Shown: one piece after another, positions 51,991 through 61,224 of the stretch
Layout: each line of letters begins with the position of its first letter
Numbering within the stretch: position 1 is the stretch's first letter
Origin: Paenibacillus foliorum
GTDB lineage: Bacteria; Bacillota; Bacilli; Paenibacillales; NBRC-103111
DNA: 63,080 bases
NCBI RefSeq assembly: GCF_013141765.1
Contig: NZ_WHOD01000098.1
Span: forward strand, 1-63,080
Direction: 5' to 3'
The notes under the pieces: generated by a model
Seen by the model: the letters and a program-made list of their open reading frames with translations, nothing else
What the model was told of the DNA's origin: nothing
Database searches by the model: none
Position numbers and translations under genes: made by a program

Positions 51991-52027
51991 AAACAGTCTA
52001 ACTTCGGTCTGAAGTTTAGACTGTTTT
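51991..52027 (+). terminator. Terminator of the LTD operon
   Basis: AAACAGTCTAACTTC pairs with GAAGTTTAGACTGTTT with one bulge across a five-base loop, followed by a T-run. It can also serve the convergent MFS gene. Confidence 0.9.
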
Positions 52028-52058
52028 TTGTGCGTCATTATTATGAAACGGAGCATGT

Positions 52059-53600
52059 TTAATGTGAAACTACGAAACTATCGTTTGCTTCCTCTTCTAC
52101 AACGACAACGAACTTCTCTCTGCTCATTGCCAAAGCAGCAGTCAACGCGAGTACAGCAGGGATAATTCCCAAGGCAAATGTCGTCACGATGGAAGACGAG
52201 AGGCTTTCTGTGATCTGGCTGAGTACTTGCTCTGGAATTTGGCTGCGAGTTACCGGATCCAGTAGAGCATGCGGGTCATTAAAGTCTAATCCTTGAGGTA
52301 ATGCGAGTTGACCGCTGCTGGTGAAAGAATCTGTCAGATGCCGTGTTAATGAGTGGCTTTGTATAATGCCAAATAGGGTAATGCTGATCGTCATGCCGAG
52401 CGATCGAAGAAAGTTTAGTGTAGAGCTTGCCGCGCCTCTCTGATTTGCTGAAACTGAGTGTATGGCTGCATTGCTCAGTACAGAGAACGAAGCGCCGATT
52501 CCCAAACCGACTAGAATCATATAAGTCGTGATAAGAAGTCGGGATGAACTGGGTGTTAATGTGGTTAGAAGTGCAATTCCTGCCACAAGCATGATGAGAG
52601 TGGCAATCAGGATGGCACGATACGAATATTTGGAAATCAAGAAACCTCCGGCAGTAGCAGTAACGACAGTGCCCAGCATCATTGGAAGCAATACAAGACC
52701 TGAGTTCGTTGCGCTTCCGCCAAGAACGCCCTGAATGTAGATTGGAATATACACAGATGCCAGAATGAATGCGGCCCCACTTAACATGGCAATTGAATTG
52801 CTTGCTGCGTAGAGGCGGCTTCGGAACATACGAAACGAAATGATAGGCTCTTCTGCTTTTGTCTCCGCATAGATAAACCCGACAGCGAGCAGTGCAAATC
52901 CAGTGAATAAGCTGATGATAGTAGTGGAGCCCCAGGCATATGTCTTACCGCCAAGTTCCAATGCGAACATGAGGCAGACGATGGCGCCAACCAACGTTAA
53001 AGCACCAGCCCAGTCGATTCGCTGCTTAGCGTGTTGGTGCGACTCTTTATAGAAAGAGGCGATCATTAAGAAGGCGATAAGCCCTAAAGGCAAATTGATG
53101 TAAAATATCCATTCCCATTGAATATAGTCAGTAATGTAAGCACCAAGCAGGGGACCGAATATGCTGGACATGCCAAACACAGCGCCGAACATTCCCATCA
53201 GCTTGCCCCTGCTCTCGGGTTTGACCACATCGAACATGATCGTGAATGCAATCGGTACAAGAGCACCCCCGCCAATTCCTTGAATAGCGCGGTAAATACT
53301 CAACTGAACAATCGAGGTAGCTGTTCCACATAATGCAGATCCTAGCATGAATACGATAATACCGAAGACGAAAAAGCGCTTGCGTCCATACATATCGGAC
53401 AATTTGCCGAAGATGGGCATTCCTGCCATTTCTGCAACCATATAAGCAGAAGTTACCCATACGAATTTGTCGAGCCCTCCAAGATCCCCAATAATGGAGC
53501 CCATAGCTGTAGCCACGATCGTATTATCCATCGAAGCCATAAGAATCGAAAGCAGAAGTCCTGCTAAGACCATTCCAGTTTGATTACTTGTTTTTATCAT
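52059..53600 (-). CDS. DHA2-family (EmrB/QacA) 14-segment MFS exporter
   Basis: The 513-residue multidrug-type exporter has SILMASMDNTIVATA in segment 1, GKLSDMYGRKRFF in the loop after segment 2, GIGGGALVPIAF in segment 4, and about 14 hydrophobic stretches. ATG (complement of 53598-53600) is preceded at 9 bases by GAAGGGA; an upstream TTG at 53621 overlaps that site. It lies alone. A hairpin AACCCTGACA/TGTCAGGGTT (53646-53671) upstream of it could be a leader element or the end of the neighbouring transcript. Confidence 0.88.
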   Translation of the reverse strand: MIKTSNQTGMVLAGLLLSILMASMDNTIVATAMGSIIGDLGGLDKFVWVTSAYMVAEMAGMPIFGKLSDMYGRKRFFVFGIIVFMLGSALCGTATSIVQLSIYRAIQGIGGGALVPIAFTIMFDVVKPESRGKLMGMFGAVFGMSSIFGPLLGAYITDYIQWEWIFYINLPLGLIAFLMIASFYKESHQHAKQRIDWAGALTLVGAIVCLMFALELGGKTYAWGSTTIISLFTGFALLAVGFIYAETKAEEPIISFRMFRSRLYAASNSIAMLSGAAFILASVYIPIYIQGVLGGSATNSGLVLLPMMLGTVVTATAGGFLISKYSYRAILIATLIMLVAGIALLTTLTPSSSRLLITTYMILVGLGIGASFSVLSNAAIHSVSANQRGAASSTLNFLRSLGMTISITLFGIIQSHSLTRHLTDSFTSSGQLALPQGLDFNDPHALLDPVTRSQIPEQVLSQITESLSSSIVTTFALGIIPAVLALTAALAMSREKFVVVVEEEANDSFVVSH

Positions 53601-53684
53601 GTTTTCATTTCCCTTCTTCAATGTATAAACTGATTATAAAGAAAGAACCCTGACAAGAGTCTGTCAGGGTTTAAATAGGAATAT

Positions 53685-53731
53685 AAAAAAAGCTATCCCA
53701 AAGTAGATACATCTACATGAGGGGTAGCTTG
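53685..53731 (-). terminator. Terminator of the actin-like gene
   Basis: On the minus strand AAGCTACCCC pairs with GGGATAGCTT, with an inner GTAGA/TCTAC stem, and runs into seven T. Confidence 0.8.
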
Positions 53732-53750
53732 TTTGATTTAAGATTATTTC

Positions 53751-54842
53751 TTACACAAATGAAGTCTGATTCATCTTACTCTTGGCAAGCTTCAGGTAGC
53801 CTTGTACGTTAAGCATTTCGCTGTCGTCTACAAAACGAAGCTTGATCGGACCGGCAGCGTCAATAATATAAGGTTTAAGTGCTGCTGCGCCTCCGCCAAT
53901 AACGTAGAAGCATTGAATGTCAGGATGCTTCTTCCAACGTTTTTTGATTAGATCGACGATTTTGGATGCAGCTCTGTTGAAGTACATATCGATGACGGGC
54001 TTTATGGTGGATTGACCTTCGCCCATACGGCGTATATTGAAGTCGTTGCGTTTGATCCGTTGGACTAGCTTGGCGCGGCTTGGGAATCGGTAGCCATATT
54101 GATCCTCCACGTCCCGGATAATGTTATCCAAGTATGTAGCGAGTCCTATTTGCTCTCCTGTGCTGAATTGGTTATCGATGCTCATTTTGTTCACAACCGG
54201 AAAGTCAGTTGTTAAAGCACCCATTTCGCAAATGCCGATGCAGCCGTTGTACAGCTCCTCATCTTTTACTTGCAGGCTGTCATGGGTCGCCATATGGAAC
54301 AAAGCCGCAGCACCCTCAATGGACACAATCGCCCGACGAATGGATACTTTGACCTTGCGGTTGCGCATATTCGGTGTTGATAGGAAGGTCACTTCATGCT
54401 CGCCTACCAAGCGGTCCTCAAATGTTTTGTTGTAGTAAGAATAGGTGCGGACCGGAAGTCCGGTTCCGATTACATACTCCGCTTCTTCTGTATTGTTATA
54501 GCCGGTATTCGTAACGGATTGACTGACGATGGCCGCATAAGCTAACGCGGTTAAAGCAACAATCAAGGATTGATCCGAGACGGCCTTGTTATCCGTCTCT
54601 TCCAGCTCCACACTATCCTCATTTTCCATGGCCAGCAAACCAACGAAATACCGTTGATTATTTCTGGATAGTCTCGGACTGTGGACAACAACATCGAGTG
54701 CTTTAAGGGGAGAATCCTCTTCTTGCAAAATATGTCGTTCAAATCCGGGTGCTACAATATTTGGGACCGTTAATGGATCACGAACACCATCCAACACTAC
54801 TTTAATACTGTCATTACCGATATCAATTCCCGCTAATTTCAT
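53751..54842 (-). CDS. ParM/StbA-like bacterial actin
   Basis: The 363-residue protein has an actin-fold nucleotide site: phosphate loop 1 LAGIDIGNDSIKVVLDG, phosphate loop 2 around GICEMGALTTDFPVVN, and the adenosine motif FYVIGGGAAALKPYI. ParM-type actins form filaments that push plasmids apart. No ParR-like DNA-binding partner follows, and a terminator directly after the stop makes it monocistronic. AGGAGGG precedes the ATG. It is divergent from an M23 peptidase/bactofilin pair, so a chromosomal cytoskeletal role is possible, as is a relic of plasmid partition. Confidence 0.85.
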   Translation of the reverse strand: MKLAGIDIGNDSIKVVLDGVRDPLTVPNIVAPGFERHILQEEDSPLKALDVVVHSPRLSRNNQRYFVGLLAMENEDSVELEETDNKAVSDQSLIVALTALAYAAIVSQSVTNTGYNNTEEAEYVIGTGLPVRTYSYYNKTFEDRLVGEHEVTFLSTPNMRNRKVKVSIRRAIVSIEGAAALFHMATHDSLQVKDEELYNGCIGICEMGALTTDFPVVNKMSIDNQFSTGEQIGLATYLDNIIRDVEDQYGYRFPSRAKLVQRIKRNDFNIRRMGEGQSTIKPVIDMYFNRAASKIVDLIKKRWKKHPDIQCFYVIGGGAAALKPYIIDAAGPIKLRFVDDSEMLNVQGYLKLAKSKMNQTSFV

Positions 54843-55035
54843 CTATAAATGCCCTCCTGTCAATTCCACCTGCTTATTTAGTACTAAATTCGCTCCCTGT
54901 GATTGAAATCCCTTCGTACTTTAGAACCATTTTCAGGGGGTGGCTGTCTGCTGAGAAGGTTTTTTTGTCTAATGTGACGAATAATATCATATTCTAGCGA
55001 GGATTGTAAATTTGTGCCAATTAGAAAGGGCGGAA

Positions 55036-55995
55036 ATGAAATTGAAATGGGGCAAAAAGCGTTATACATTCGTTATTATTCCTGATGCTAACAGCTCTGT
55101 TCGTCGTTTCGAGGTGCCCAAGCTGATCCCTTACATCGCCGGTGCAGGTTTATTAAGTTTAGTTATCGTAACCTTGTTTCTGTACGTTCTTCATGCACGA
55201 ACGGTAATGGTTGCGAGTAATTTGCAGACGCGTGTATACAGTCAGGATACCTTATACGCAACAACGGTTCAAGAGAAGAATGAAACGATCGAGCAGCTGC
55301 AGAACGAGGTTATCAAGCTGTCCAAGCAAACGTCGGATATGAAGTCTCAAATTGATGATATTCGTAAGCTGGAGGAAGAAGTGCAGACCATTAAAGGATC
55401 TGACAAAAAGACAGCCTCGGCTGATCCGGCATCTACGGGGAAGGCAATGGGAGGGGTTATGCATCCAGCGACTCAAGACGAGGTTAAGGACATGCTGGAG
55501 CAGACCAGAACAATGCTGACTGATATGAATGAAGAAGTGGATAATCTGAAAAATAGTATTGTTAACACTAAAGAGGAAGCATTGGCTGTTCAACAGAAGC
55601 AGAGAGTCACGCCTTCTATTTGGCCTGTAGACAGCCGGACCATAACCTCTGGCTTCGGACTGAGGCAGGATCCTTTTACATTTCGCCCTACCTATCATAG
55701 TGGATACGATATTAGTGCGCCGCTAAATTCAAAGGTTAAAGTTACAGCAGATGGTGTCGTTCAGTCTACAGGAAGCGACTCGCTCCATGGCAACAATATT
55801 GTTGTAAGCCACTCTGACGGACTGCGGACCTGGTACATGCATCTGAATAAGATTAATGTGGACAAAGGTGAAAAGGTAGAAAAAGGTCAGGTTATCGGCC
55901 TTGTCGGTTCTACTGGCAGAAGCACGGGCAATCATTTGCATTACGAAGTGTTGAAAAACGGCGTAAGTATTGATCCGAAGCCGTATTTAAAATAG
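55036..55995 (+). CDS. Membrane-anchored M23 metallopeptidase
   Basis: The protein has 319 residues. A transmembrane segment (about 30-55, AGLLSLVIVTLFLYVL) is followed by a coiled coil (NETIEQLQNEVIKLSKQ) and a linker with SKLEEEV-type heptads. The C-terminal LytM/M23 domain has zinc ligands in TYHSGYDISAP and the NHLHYE end motif. It cleaves peptidoglycan cross-bridges. AAAGGG precedes ATG 55036. The bactofilin gene starts 19 bases after it, a pairing known from cell-shape modules. Confidence 0.92.
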   Translation: MKLKWGKKRYTFVIIPDANSSVRRFEVPKLIPYIAGAGLLSLVIVTLFLYVLHARTVMVASNLQTRVYSQDTLYATTVQEKNETIEQLQNEVIKLSKQTSDMKSQIDDIRKLEEEVQTIKGSDKKTASADPASTGKAMGGVMHPATQDEVKDMLEQTRTMLTDMNEEVDNLKNSIVNTKEEALAVQQKQRVTPSIWPVDSRTITSGFGLRQDPFTFRPTYHSGYDISAPLNSKVKVTADGVVQSTGSDSLHGNNIVVSHSDGLRTWYMHLNKINVDKGEKVEKGQVIGLVGSTGRSTGNHLHYEVLKNGVSIDPKPYLK

Positions 55996-56014
55996 TGTGA
56001 AAGAAGGTTGCTTT

Positions 56015-56443
56015 ATGTTTAAAGGGAAGAAACATGCGGTAAACTTCACCGATACGCTTATTGGCGAAGGTACTGTATTTGAGGGCAAAATCAAGTCGGA
56101 AGCGAGTATTCGTATTGAGGGACAAATCATCGGGGATGTAGATTGTGCGGGTGATGTTACCATAGGAGAGCTTGGAGTCGTCAAATCGAACATTAAAGCT
56201 AGAGATGTTATTCTAGCAGGTACCGTGAATGGGAATGTGCTATGCAAAGGCAAGCTGACTATTCGTTCAACAGGCAAGCTGTTTGGAAATACTACGGCGC
56301 AGTCGCTTATAATCGATGAAGGCGGTAAGTTTCAAGGGACGAGCAAAATGGAAAGCGAAACTTCCCAGCCTGAAACTCAGGATAAAGCTGAGCAGCAGGG
56401 AAATCAATATCAACCTGTCACGACATCACCCACTTGGCAATGA
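56015..56443 (+). CDS. Bactofilin (polymer-forming cytoskeletal protein)
   Basis: The 142-residue protein has a beta-helical DUF583 core: TLIGEGTVFEGKIKSEASIR, IEGQIIGDVDCAGDV, IKARDVILAGTVNGNV and KLTIRSTGKLFG. The disordered tail is Gln/Glu/Ser-rich. Bactofilins form nucleotide-free filaments at the membrane and recruit cell-wall enzymes, here presumably the M23 peptidase. ATG 56015 follows AGAAGG. Confidence 0.95.
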   Translation: MFKGKKHAVNFTDTLIGEGTVFEGKIKSEASIRIEGQIIGDVDCAGDVTIGELGVVKSNIKARDVILAGTVNGNVLCKGKLTIRSTGKLFGNTTAQSLIIDEGGKFQGTSKMESETSQPETQDKAEQQGNQYQPVTTSPTWQ

Positions 56444-56466
56444 TTCGTGGATATAATTAACTCACT

Positions 56467-56503
56467 GGCACGTACTAGAACAACCCTAAGTACGTGCCTT
56501 TTT
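56467..56503 (+). terminator. Terminator of the M23-bactofilin operon
   Basis: Perfect GGCACGTACT/AGTACGTGCC stem, 12-base loop, then TTTTTT. Confidence 0.92.
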
Positions 56504-56679
56504 TATGATTTGCAGCAGGAAATTGAATTGATTTTGTAGAATATCAAAGATTAATGGGTTCGTGTTTAGAAGAAGTCTGTTACAAAATCTATGTTCTTAT
56601 GACATAAGTTTACTTTCCTGTATTATTGAAACCCTAATAATTATCAATGACAACTAATGACAGTAATGGGGGTTGAATA

Positions 56680-58473
56680 ATGGATGTAAATGAAGGCAAC
56701 TTTTACTCGTTATCACTTGTAATTTTATCCATTGCAATCGCTATTTCTTCGTCTTATGTATCACTGGATTTATCCCACAAATCACGCCTTACATCGAACA
56801 GAAGGATTCAGTACTTGTTCTTGATTTTCAGCTCCTTTTCATTGGGAATTGGGATTTGGTCCATGCATTTTGTAGGGATGCTGGCGTTTCATACACATTT
56901 TCCAGTTTCCTATAATCTATTGCTTACTTGTGTTTCTTTTGTCATTCCGATCCTTTCTTCGTTTATTGCCTTCAGGCTTGCCAGCAGTTTGAAAACGTAC
57001 CGTTTTATTTTTGCATGTTTTTGCATGGGGGCGGGTATTAGCTCTATGCACTATATTGGAATGGCGGCGTTAGAAAGCCCGTATGAAATTAAGTATGAAC
57101 CCATACTGTTTGCACTATCCATTCTAATTTCTATCGGGGTCTCGTTCCTATCAATGTTCCGAATGTTTCAGGTTAAGAATAATTTCCTTGATGTGTGGGG
57201 TAAATTAGCCAATGCACTTCTACTAGGAACAGCGATCTCAGGCATGCATTATACGGGAATGAATGCTTTTCACTTTACCTTGGGCGAAAATCATTTCTCC
57301 CCTGTAAATTCGTTGTACGTCCAGTTAACGAGCTACGTTATGGAAGCAACAAGCTTATCTTACTTCGTGTGCTTAGCTTTATTTTTACTAGTTGGATGTG
57401 TGTGTTTCGGCGTTTATATTGATAGAAGGCTGGCTTATGAGGCCGTAAGCAAAAATGAGCTTTATTTCCAATCGCTTTTTGAACATAGCCCGGATATTGT
57501 ATGCTCAATCGATCTTCAAGGGAGAATTATTTCCGCGAATAAAGCGACTGAAAAGATACTCGGTTATTCAAAAGAAGAGCTCAGAGACCGAGCGTATACA
57601 GATTTCATCGTGCCTGAGGAAGTGGAAAAGTTCGATCTGAAGTTTGAGAATGTAAACCATGACGTACCGAAAAATTATGAGATCCATTCCATGCATAAGC
57701 AAGGTCATATTATTGAGCTCGGTATTACAACCATTCCGATCATTCTTAAGGAAAAAGTTATTGGTGTGTTCGTTGTATGCAAGGATATAACAGAACGCAA
57801 ACGTAACGAGGAGCGGCTGAGGAGGGCAGAAAAGTTTAACATGGCTGGTCAGCTTGCTGCTGGAATTGCCCATGAGGTCCGAAATCCATTAACTACAGTA
57901 CGGGGTATGACCCAATTGATAAAGGAAGGCACCTCTAAACAGATCTACTTCGATCTTATGCTCAGTGAAATGGGACAGATCGATTCTATTCTGTCGGAAT
58001 TTCTTTTACTGGCAAACTCAGTTGAATTTAGAGCATACAACCTGCATGAGCTCCTAACAAATATTGTAATGAAATTGGAAGCTCAAGCGATCCAGAGTAA
58101 CATCCATATCTTGGTTGAATACGAAACGGATACACCATGGATTTTTTGTGATGAGAATAAAATAAGGCATGTCTTTAGTCACGTGTTGATAAATGCAATA
58201 GAATCTATGGAAGATGGGGGGGATATTAACGTACAAATTTGCTTTACAAACAATGACAAGGTTCAGATTCGATTCACTGACCAAGGCATTGGGATTCCTG
58301 ATGAGTGGCAGAGTAAACTAGGCGAGCCCTTTTACAGCACTAAGGATAAGGGGACAGGAATCGGCTTAATGATAAGCTATCAGATAGTCCAAGAGCATAA
58401 CGGTGAAATTCATATATACAAAGCCGGTAGAAGGGGCACTGTGGTAGATATTACATTGCCTGTTATAACATAG
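56680..58473 (+). CDS. MHYT-PAS sensor histidine kinase
   Basis: The protein has 597 residues. Seven N-terminal membrane segments contain three MHYT-type motifs (SMHFVGM, SMHYIGM, GMHYTGM), proposed to sense oxygen, CO or NO through a metal. A PAS domain follows (LFEHSPDIVCSIDLQGRIIS), then the HisKA box with phospho-acceptor histidine GIAHEVRNPLTTV and an HATPase (FTDQGIGIPDEW, GTGIGLMISYQIV). AATGGGGGTTG precedes the ATG. No response regulator is adjacent, so it probably feeds a phosphorelay such as sporulation Spo0F; the target is not shown by the sequence. Confidence 0.93.
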   Translation: MDVNEGNFYSLSLVILSIAIAISSSYVSLDLSHKSRLTSNRRIQYLFLIFSSFSLGIGIWSMHFVGMLAFHTHFPVSYNLLLTCVSFVIPILSSFIAFRLASSLKTYRFIFACFCMGAGISSMHYIGMAALESPYEIKYEPILFALSILISIGVSFLSMFRMFQVKNNFLDVWGKLANALLLGTAISGMHYTGMNAFHFTLGENHFSPVNSLYVQLTSYVMEATSLSYFVCLALFLLVGCVCFGVYIDRRLAYEAVSKNELYFQSLFEHSPDIVCSIDLQGRIISANKATEKILGYSKEELRDRAYTDFIVPEEVEKFDLKFENVNHDVPKNYEIHSMHKQGHIIELGITTIPIILKEKVIGVFVVCKDITERKRNEERLRRAEKFNMAGQLAAGIAHEVRNPLTTVRGMTQLIKEGTSKQIYFDLMLSEMGQIDSILSEFLLLANSVEFRAYNLHELLTNIVMKLEAQAIQSNIHILVEYETDTPWIFCDENKIRHVFSHVLINAIESMEDGGDINVQICFTNNDKVQIRFTDQGIGIPDEWQSKLGEPFYSTKDKGTGIGLMISYQIVQEHNGEIHIYKAGRRGTVVDITLPVIT

Positions 58474-58600
58474 GCGATGCAGGAGCCTGGTTTAAATTCT
58501 ATAGGACTTTTTAACGATTTGCTTGTATACTCACTCTACTAGAACAGTTACAATAGTACTTAGCATCGGCGTATTTCATTTGTAGCGGAGGAGGAGTTTG

Positions 58601-60985
58601 ATGCTAGGAAAGTTTCAAATCAACAGAAGAAGTGTCTTGCTAACCTGGCTTCTATCCTACCTCGCTGTTCTGCTGTTGCCTGTAGTCATGAGTGTAATCG
58701 TATACATTAAATCCAGTGAGACCTTGGGGAATGAAATACACCAGGCTAATGAGTCGCTGTTGAAGCAAGTTCGCGAGGTTATGGACAATCAATTCGATAC
58801 TATGGAGCGGTTAAATTTTGAGTTAACCTGGAATATGAGAGTGCGGCAGCTGTTTTCGAATAAATATCAGATTTATCCTAATGAATATTTGTATGACTTG
58901 CATCAGATCACACAAGATCTCCTAATGTACAAAACATCTTATTCTCTAATTGATTTGTTCTATATCTATCTGTCAGGCCCGAACAAGGTTCTGTTACCCG
59001 ATATATATAGGGATGCTCCATTTGCCTACGAATTGATGCATAAGACGAGTTCGTTTTCATACGACCAATGGATCAATATTCTTAATCAAAAGGACAAAAA
59101 GGGCTTTATTCCAATGGTTCGTGTGGATGAAAGCGGCAAACAAAGGAAGACGGTAGCTTATATTAGCTCTTACCGTATAGAGTCTGGCGAAACCGAAGGA
59201 ACTAATGTTATCATGATCGATCAGTCTCGTATTCTCCGTTCCATTGAGAATATGGAGCTGTTCAATAAAGGGCATGTGCTAATCTTGAACGGTGCTAACC
59301 AGCTTCTTGTATCAAGCTCAGGTGAAAGCGAACGGCTGCTGCTCGATTTTCCATTTGATAAAGAAATGTCGGGGTCCAACGTTTTTTTCTGGGAAAAGGA
59401 CGGACAAAACTACGAGATCACCTATATACAATCCGAACGATCTAAGCTGAAGTATTTGTCCATCATTCCTAGCCAGCTGTTCTGGGAGAAGGCAGAGCAG
59501 GTCCGTAAGCTTACTTATATGAGTATTATAATAAGCTTGCTCGGCGGCGGGCTGTTAACCTACTTTTTTCTGAGGAAAAATTACAATCCTGTTCGCCAGC
59601 TGGTACGGGCATTCTCTGATAAAGCGGATGTGCTTCGAAAACCGGGGTCTAATGAATTCAGTTTTATTCAACAAGCGGTCGATCACACCTTAGTGGAATT
59701 AGCTAAAAGCATGTCTGAACGAAAAAAACAGCATCATGTATTGCGATCGAATTTTGTAGGACGATTATTAAAGGGGAAATTGGATCAAATTCCTGTAGAT
59801 GAATCCTTGGCAACCTTTAACATGCGGTTCATTACGGATGATTTTGCTGTCATTCTGCTGTATCTTCAAGAGAACAGTTCTTTCAAGGAAAGGATTCAGC
59901 AGATAGGCTCCACAGATCCCCAGAAGCTAATGCAGTTTATTATCACCAATGTCATAGAAGAATTAGCTTTACAGCATCACCAAGGCTTTGTAACGGAAAT
60001 TGAAGAGACGCTGGTCTGCTTAATTAACTTCTCACCGGGGGCTAATGAGACACGCATGCAGCAATTGGTATCTATCGCCCGCGAAGCGCAAACGTTCTTG
60101 ATGACGAAATACCATATCGGATTAACGCTTTCCATCAGTGGCATACACAGCGGCCTGCCAGGGATTTCTCAAGCCTATTTGGAAGCGCTCGACGCCATGG
60201 AATATAAGCTGGTTATGGGGAGTAAAGAGATTTTATCCTATGATGAAATTCATCTGAGCTCGGCGGCGGAAGATTCAGATACAGGCTACTACTATCCACT
60301 GCAGGTTGAGCAGCAATTAATCAATTACGTCAAAATTGGCGATTTTACTATGGCCCGTCAGACGTTGGATGAGATCATCGAACGCAATTTTAACCGAACG
60401 TTCATGTCGGTACCTATTGCTCGCTGCTTAATGCTAAATTTGGTCAGCACGATGATCAAAACCATTAGTGAGCTTGGGGATATTCAAGACAGTGTCTTGA
60501 TTCGGAATCCGAGACGAATCGAGAAGTGGATTGAACAAATAACGAACAGTGAAACAATCCAAGAGATGCAAGTGCAGATGACCGAGTTTTTAGGGAATGT
60601 ATGCGAATATACATCTAACAAACGTCAGCAAAATATTCAACAATCTCGGCAGCGAACGCTGGATGATAGGATTCATCAAATTATTGAATACATCAATACT
60701 AACTATAAGGATCCGAATCTGAATATCTCCATGATAGGTAGCCATTTTGACATGAAGCCAGCCTATTTGTCCAAGCTGTTCAAAGATCATACAGGTGAAG
60801 GCTTGCTTGATTCGATTAATAAGACCAGGCTTGAAAGAGCCAAACATTTAATAACGGATCGTAAAAAGAATATAAGTGATGTCGCTGCAGATGTGGGATT
60901 CAATGACGTTAACGCATTTATTCGTACATTTAAGAAATATGAAGGGATTACTCCTGGGAAATACAAGGAAATGAAAGACGAATGA
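58601..60985 (+). CDS. Membrane-bound AraC-family regulator (YesS-like)
   Basis: The protein has 794 residues. Segment 1 (WLLSYLAVLLLPVVMSVIVY) and a second near residue 310 (MSIIISLLGGGLLTYFFL) bracket an extracellular sensor domain. A cytoplasmic middle region of about 330 residues precedes the C-terminal AraC helix-turn-helix pair (ISMIGSHFDMKPAYLSKLFK; ISDVAADVGFNDVNAFIRTF). ATG 58601 follows GGAGGAGGAG. This architecture usually controls a neighbouring oligosaccharide transporter, here the binding protein and permease downstream. Confidence 0.93.
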   Translation: MLGKFQINRRSVLLTWLLSYLAVLLLPVVMSVIVYIKSSETLGNEIHQANESLLKQVREVMDNQFDTMERLNFELTWNMRVRQLFSNKYQIYPNEYLYDLHQITQDLLMYKTSYSLIDLFYIYLSGPNKVLLPDIYRDAPFAYELMHKTSSFSYDQWINILNQKDKKGFIPMVRVDESGKQRKTVAYISSYRIESGETEGTNVIMIDQSRILRSIENMELFNKGHVLILNGANQLLVSSSGESERLLLDFPFDKEMSGSNVFFWEKDGQNYEITYIQSERSKLKYLSIIPSQLFWEKAEQVRKLTYMSIIISLLGGGLLTYFFLRKNYNPVRQLVRAFSDKADVLRKPGSNEFSFIQQAVDHTLVELAKSMSERKKQHHVLRSNFVGRLLKGKLDQIPVDESLATFNMRFITDDFAVILLYLQENSSFKERIQQIGSTDPQKLMQFIITNVIEELALQHHQGFVTEIEETLVCLINFSPGANETRMQQLVSIAREAQTFLMTKYHIGLTLSISGIHSGLPGISQAYLEALDAMEYKLVMGSKEILSYDEIHLSSAAEDSDTGYYYPLQVEQQLINYVKIGDFTMARQTLDEIIERNFNRTFMSVPIARCLMLNLVSTMIKTISELGDIQDSVLIRNPRRIEKWIEQITNSETIQEMQVQMTEFLGNVCEYTSNKRQQNIQQSRQRTLDDRIHQIIEYINTNYKDPNLNISMIGSHFDMKPAYLSKLFKDHTGEGLLDSINKTRLERAKHLITDRKKNISDVAADVGFNDVNAFIRTFKKYEGITPGKYKEMKDE

Positions 60986-61008
60986 GCTGCCTTTGGGCGG
61001 CTTTTTTT
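60985..61008 (+). terminator. Short terminator after the AraC gene
   Basis: AGCTGCC-TTTG-GGCGGCT (one G-T pair) followed by seven T overlaps the stop codon region. Confidence 0.75.
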
Positions 61009-61123
61009 GTTAAAAATCCGTGTTTTTTATATGTTTTGTGTATTTTGCATATTGAATTGTATATTTTGAATAGTCAGAAAACTGTTTTGGAGATGAGATT
61101 GGCAATAATTATGATTACATATT

Positions 61124-61137
61124 TGGAAGCGCTATCA
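61124..61137 (+). promoter_or_regulatory. CcpA cre site
   Basis: TGGAAGCGCTATCA fits the cre consensus TGNAANCGNNNNCA fully. It lies about 90 bases before the binding-protein gene, so carbon-catabolite repression is expected. I do not see a clean promoter at fixed spacing. Confidence 0.7.
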
Positions 61138-61224
61138 TATACTTTAGTTATGAGAAATGTCTCATACGAATATGCGATAAGAATCCAATTCGGGTAAGCC
61201 GAAATTCAAGGAGGTCTTTCATTT

